Shown here: positions 59,301 through 64,000 of the stretch, piece after piece
Numbering within the stretch: the stretch's first letter is position 1
Layout of the letters: each line of letters begins with the position of its first letter
Assembly: GCA_028753945.1 (NCBI GenBank)
Contig: JAPNXP010000003.1
Location: forward strand, 1,240,001-1,304,000
Length of the DNA stretch: 64,000 nt
Source of the DNA: Hexactinellida sp. DTS-2022
Taxonomy: Eukaryota > Porifera > Hexactinellida
Direction: 5' to 3'
Program-made: the position numbers and the translations under genes
The notes under the pieces: model-generated
Seen by the model: the letters and a program-made list of their open reading frames with translations, nothing else
Told to the model about the DNA's origin: nothing
The model's database searches: none

Positions 59301-60715
59301 CTGTTGAATTTTTTTATTATATGTCGTGTTTATCATCAAAAGTGTCCCTACAGTGCCACTGAAACACCACTCACTCAAGTAACATTCACTTGATAGCCTA
59401 ATATCGTGAAAAACCAATTTTTGTGTGCAATGGAAGTCAAAAACTACCAAATTGATAAATTAATGGTTAAAGGACGTTTCCTGTTGTTTCTTTTCATGAT
59501 ATGTCGTGTTTATCATCAAAAGTGTCCCTACAGTGCCACTGAAACACCACTCACTCAATTTACAATCATTTAAGATCCAGACATCGAGAAAAACCAATTT
59601 TTGTGACCTATGTCTGTCAAAAACTACCAAAATGATAAATGAATGGTTTACCGACGTTTCCAGTTGTTTCTTTTGATGATATGAATTATTTATCACCAAA
59701 AGTGTATTAATAGTGCCACTGAAACACCATTCACTCAAGTAACATTCATTTGAGAGCCTAATATCGTGAAAAACCAATTTTTGTCTGCAATGACTGTCAA
59801 AAACTACCAATTTGATAACTTATTAGTTTAAGGACGTTTCCTCCAGTTTTATCTGTTGATGATATATAGAATTTATCATCAAATGTGTCCTAAAAGTGCC
59901 ACTGAAACACCATTCACTCAATTTACATTCATTTTTGAGCCTAGTATCTGGAAAAACCAATTTCTGTGTGCAATGAATGTCAAAAACTCCCAAATTGATA
60001 AATTAATGGTTTAAGGACGTTTCTGTTGTTTCTTTTGATGATACGTTATATTTATCATCAAAGTGTGCTAACAGGGCCACTGAAACACCACTCACTCAAG
60101 TAACATTCATTTGAGAGCCTAATTTCGTGAAAAATCCAATTTTTGAGTGCAATGACTGTAAAAAAAACTACCAAAATGAAAAATGAATGGTTTACCGATG
60201 TTTCCAGTTGTTTCTTTTGATGATGTGAAGTAATTTATCATCAAGGGTGTTCTAACAGTGCCACAGAAACACCACTCACTCAATTTCCATTCATTTGAGA
60301 GCTTATTATCTGGAAAATCCAATTTTTATGTGCAATGACTGTCAAAAACTCCCAAATTGATAAATTAATGGTTAAAGCACGTTTCCTGTTGTTTTATCTG
60401 ATGATATGTAGTATTTATCATCAAAAGTGTGCTAACAGTGCCACTGAAACACCATTCACTCAATTTACATTCATTCAAGAGCCTAATATCGAGAAAAACC
60501 AATTTTTCCGTCCAATGACTGTCAAAAACTACCAAAATGATAAATGAATGGTTTACCGACGTTTCCAGTTGTTTCTTTTGATGATATGAATTATTTATCA
60601 CCAAAAGTGTATTTTTAGTGCCACTGAAACACCATTCACTCAAGTAACATTGATTTGAGAGCCTAATATCGTGAAAAACCAATTTTTGTCTGCAATGACT
60701 GTCAAAAACTACCAA

Positions 60716-62080
60716 ATTGATAACTTATTAGTTTAAGGACGTTACCTCCAGTTGTATCTGTTGATGATATATATAATTTATCATCAAATGTGTCCTAACA
60801 GTGCCACTGAAACACCATTCACTCAATTTACATTCATTTTTGAGCCTAGTATCTGGAAAAACCAATTTCTGTGTGCAATGAATGTCAAAAACTCCCAAAT
60901 TGATAAATTAATGGTTTAAGGACGTTTCCTGTTGTTTCTTTTGATGATATGTTATATTTATCATCAAAATTCTGCTAACAGGGCCACTGAAACACCACTC
61001 ACTCAATTTACATTCATTTAAGAGCTTATTATCTGGAGAATCCAATTTTTATGTGCAATGACTGTCAAAAACTCCCAAATTGATAAATTAATGGTTTAAG
61101 GACGTTTCCTGTTGTTTCTTTTCATGATATTTCGTGTTTATCATCAAAAGTGTCCCTACAGTGCCACTGAAACACCACTCACTCAATTTACAATCATTTA
61201 AGATCCAGATATCGAGAAAAACCAATTTTTGTGACCTATGACTGTCAAAAACTACCAAAATGATAAATGAATGGTTTACCGACTTTTCCAGTTGTTTCTT
61301 TTGGTGATATGAAGTATTTACCATCAAAGGTCTACTGATAGTGCCACTGAAACACCATTCACTCAAGTAACATTGATTTGAGAGCCTAATATCGTGAAAA
61401 AACAATTTTTGTCTGCAATGACTGTCAAAAACTACCAAATTGATAACTTATTAGTTTAAGGACGTTACCTCCAGTTGTATCTGTTGATGATATATATAAT
61501 TTATCATCAAATGTGTCCTAACAGTGCCACTGAAACACCATTCACTCAATTTACATTCATTTTTGAGCCTAGTATCTGGAAAAACCAATTTCTGTGTGCA
61601 ATGAATGTCAAAAACTCCCAAATTGATAAATTAATGGTTTAAGGACGTTTCCTGTTGTTTCTTTTGATGATATGTTATATTTATCATCAAAATTCTGCTA
61701 ACAGGGCCACTGAAACACCACTCACTCAATTTACATTCATTTAAGAGCTTATTATCTGGAAAATCCAATTTTTATGTGCAATGACTGTCAAAAACTCCCA
61801 AATTGATAAATTAATGGTTTAAGGACGTTTCCTGTTGTTTCTTTTCATGATATTTCGTGTTTATCATCAAAAGTGTCCCTACAGTGCCACTGAAACACCA
61901 CTCACTCAATTTACAATCATTTAAGATCCAGATATCGAGAAAAACCAATTTTTGTGACCTATGACTGTCAAAAACTACCAAAATGATAAATGAATGGTTT
62001 ACCGACTTTTCCAGTTGTTTCTTTTGGTGATATGAAGTATTTACCATCAAAGGTCTACTGATAGTGCCACTGAAACACAA
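60716..62080. repeat. Tandem pair of a 723-bp higher-order unit
   Basis: Four-monomer blocks match at offset 723 (60901 and 61624; 61088 and 61811), sharing private variants TTGATAACTTATTAGTTT and AAAATTCTGCTAACAGGG. Longer-range similarity at about 4675 bp links 57840-58700 with 62515-63400. Confidence 0.85.
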
Positions 62081-64000
62081 CTCACTCAATTTAAATTCAT
62101 TTTTAAGCCTAGTTTCTGGATAAACAAATTTTGTGAAATAGGACTGTTAAAAACTACCAAAATGATAAATGAATGGTTTCCGACGTTTCCAGTTGTTTCT
62201 TTTGATGATAAGAAGTATTTATCATCAAAGGTGTCCAAACAGTGCCACTAAAACACCATTCACTGAAGTAACATTCATTTAAGAGCCAAATAACGTGAAA
62301 AAGCAATTTTTATTTGCAATGACTGTCAAAAACTTTCAAATTGATAAATTAATGTTATAAGCCCGTTTCCTATTGTTTCTTTTTATTATATGTAATATTA
62401 TTCATCAAAAGTGTGCTAACAGTGCCACTGAAACACCACTCACTCAAGTAACATTCATTTGAGACCCTAATATCGTGAAAAATTAATTTTTGTGTGCAAT
62501 GACTGTCAAAAATATCAAAATGATAAATGAATGTTTACCGACGTTTCCAGTTGTTTCTTTTGATGATATGAATTATTTATCTCCAAAAGTGTCTTAATAG
62601 TGCCACTGAAACACCATTCACTCAAGGAACCTTCATTTAAGAGCCTAATACGATAAAAACCAATTTTTATTTGCAATGACTGTCAAAAACTCCCAAATTG
62701 ATAAATTAATGGTTTAAGGACGTTTACTGTTGTTTCTTTTGATGACATGTAGTGTTTATCATCAAAAGTGTCCCTACAGTGCCACTGCAACACCACTCAC
62801 TCAATTTACAATCATTTAAGAGCCTAATAACGAGAAAAACCATTTTTCTATGTGCAATGACTGTCAAAAACTACCAAAATGATAAATGAATGGTTTACCG
62901 ACTTTTCCAGTTGTTTCTTTTGGTGATATGAAGTATTTATCATCAAAGGTATACTGATAGTGCCACTGAAACACAACTCACTCAATTTAAATTCATTTTT
63001 AAGCCTAGTATCTGGAAAAACAAACTTTGTGAAATAGGACTGTCAAAAACTACCAAAATGATAAATGAATGGTTTCCGACGTTTCCAGTTGTTACTTTTG
63101 ATTATAAGAAGTATTTATCATCAAAGGTGTCCAAACAGTGCCACTGAAACACCATTCACTGAAGTAACATTCATTTAAGAGACAAATATCGTGAAAAACC
63201 AATTTTTATTTGCAATGACTGTCAAAAACTTTCAAATTGATAAATTAATGTTATAAGCACGTTTCCTGTTGAATCTTTTTATTATATGTAATATTTATCA
63301 TCAAAAGTGTGCTAACAGTGCCACTGAAACACCACTCACTCAAGTAACATTCACTTGATAGCCTAATATCGTGAAAAACCAATTTTTGTGTGCAATGGCT
63401 GTCAAAAACTACCAAATTGATAAATTAATGGTTAAAGGACGTTTCCAGTTGTTTCTTTTGATGATATGAATTATTTATCACCAAAAGTGTATTTTTAGTG
63501 CCACTGAAACACCATTCACTCAAGTAACATTGATTTGAGAGCCTAATATCGTGAAAAAACAATTTTTGTCTGCAATGACTGTCAAAAACTACCAAATTGA
63601 TAACTTATTAGTTTAAGGACGTTACCTCCAGTTGTATCTGTTGATGATATATATAATTTATCATCAAATGTGTCCTAACAGTGCCACTGAAACACCATTC
63701 ACTCAATTTACATTCATTTTTGAGCCTAGTATCTGGAAAAACCAATTTCTGTGTGCAATGAATGTCAAAAACTCCCAAATTGATAAATTAATGGTTTAGG
63801 GACGTTTCCTGTTGTTTCTTTTGATGATATGTTATATTTATCATCAAAATTCTGCTAACAGGGCCACTGAAACACCACTCACTCAATTTACATTCATTTA
63901 AGAGCTTATTATCTGGAAAATCCAATTTTTCCGTCCAATGATTGTCAAAAACTACCAAAATGATAAATGAATGGTTTACCGACGTTTCCAGTTGTTTCTT

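Larger units (their letters stand above)
37755..64000. repeat. 180-bp satellite array, about 128 monomers, open to the right
   Basis: A 179-180-bp monomer recurs across about 26.2 kb, of which about 23.1 kb is satellite after removing three insertions. Conserved blocks are CAGTGCCACTGAAACACCA, TCACTCAATTTACATTCATT, AACGAGAAAAACCAATTTTT, TGACTGTCAAAAACT and GACGTTTCCWGTTGTTTCTT. Monomers fall into at least two types, CTACCAAAATGATAAATGAA with TTACCGACGTTTCCAG and CTCCCAAATTGATAAATTAA with TTTAAGGACGTTTCCTG, interspersed irregularly. A monomer near nucleosome length suits centromeric or pericentromeric DNA, but no CENP-B box was seen. ORFs of 60-165 codons occur because 180 is sixty codons; they are not genes. 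Confidence 0.97.

Noticed and set aside
39255-62089. Many ORFs of 60-165 codons in the satellite, minus-strand ones sharing a LSEWCFSGT motif and plus-strand ones sharing HQKC-NSAT
   Set aside because: The monomer is exactly sixty codons, so one stop-free monomer yields a long repeated ORF. Most monomers carry stops or indels, and the frames change along the array. No start, splice or composition evidence supports a protein.
37755-64000. CRISPR-like or direct-repeat/spacer array
   Set aside because: Repeats are contiguous 180-bp monomers without unique spacers, in eukaryotic-type DNA; this is satellite.
1-64000. tRNA, rRNA, telomeric (TTAGG/TTAGGG) arrays, LTRs and reverse transcriptase motifs
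   Set aside because: Looked for by eye and not found; a covariance-model and protein-profile scan would be needed to exclude short or decayed examples.

Overview
The window looks like AT-rich nuclear DNA from an invertebrate animal. Every protein-like stretch I can recognise belongs to a metazoan-type DNA transposon: hAT with BED or TTF zinc fingers, P element, a Mutator/Kolobok-like transposase with a PHD finger, and pogo- and mariner-like MITEs. I see no bacterial operons, no phage, no rRNA or tRNA, no retroelement polymerase, and no complete host gene. The species cannot be named from this sequence. The setting is gene-poor, repeat-rich chromatin running into a large satellite array.

Layout. 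0-7 kb: a patchwork of non-coding elements inserted at TTAA, including two copies of a 720-bp family (one interrupted by a nested element) and a nearly perfect 676-bp hairpin. 7-12.7 kb: a decayed BED-finger hAT transposase, two pogo-like MITEs and a 1.49-kb hAT element with a perfect 8-bp target duplication, all between inverted arrays of an 18-bp repeat. 13-18.5 kb: a second hAT remnant, more TTAA elements, and two P-element transposase pieces in opposite orientations. 18.5-22 kb: a Russian-doll stack of insertions. 23.5-31 kb: a hAT MITE, a decayed PHD-finger Mutator/Kolobok-like transposase, and a TTF-type hAT transposase whose coding region is split by an 888-bp element at TTAA. 31-37.7 kb: a 30-bp minisatellite, other short tandem repeats, one possible host exon, and a diverged TTAA element.

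37.75 kb to the end: an array of a satellite with a 180-bp monomer, about 128 monomers, running off the right edge. It has higher-order duplications of about 2690, 1259 and 723 bp and is interrupted by three transposons with clear target-site duplications. One of these landed in one copy of the 2690-bp duplication but not in the other, so it is younger than that duplication.

The recurring theme is TTAA. At least six structurally different non-coding families, with termini beginning GG, sit between TTAA or near-TTAA duplications. The 24.6-27.1 kb transposase remnant is the only candidate in the window for the enzyme class that could have moved them, and that link is an inference. None of the transposase genes is intact.
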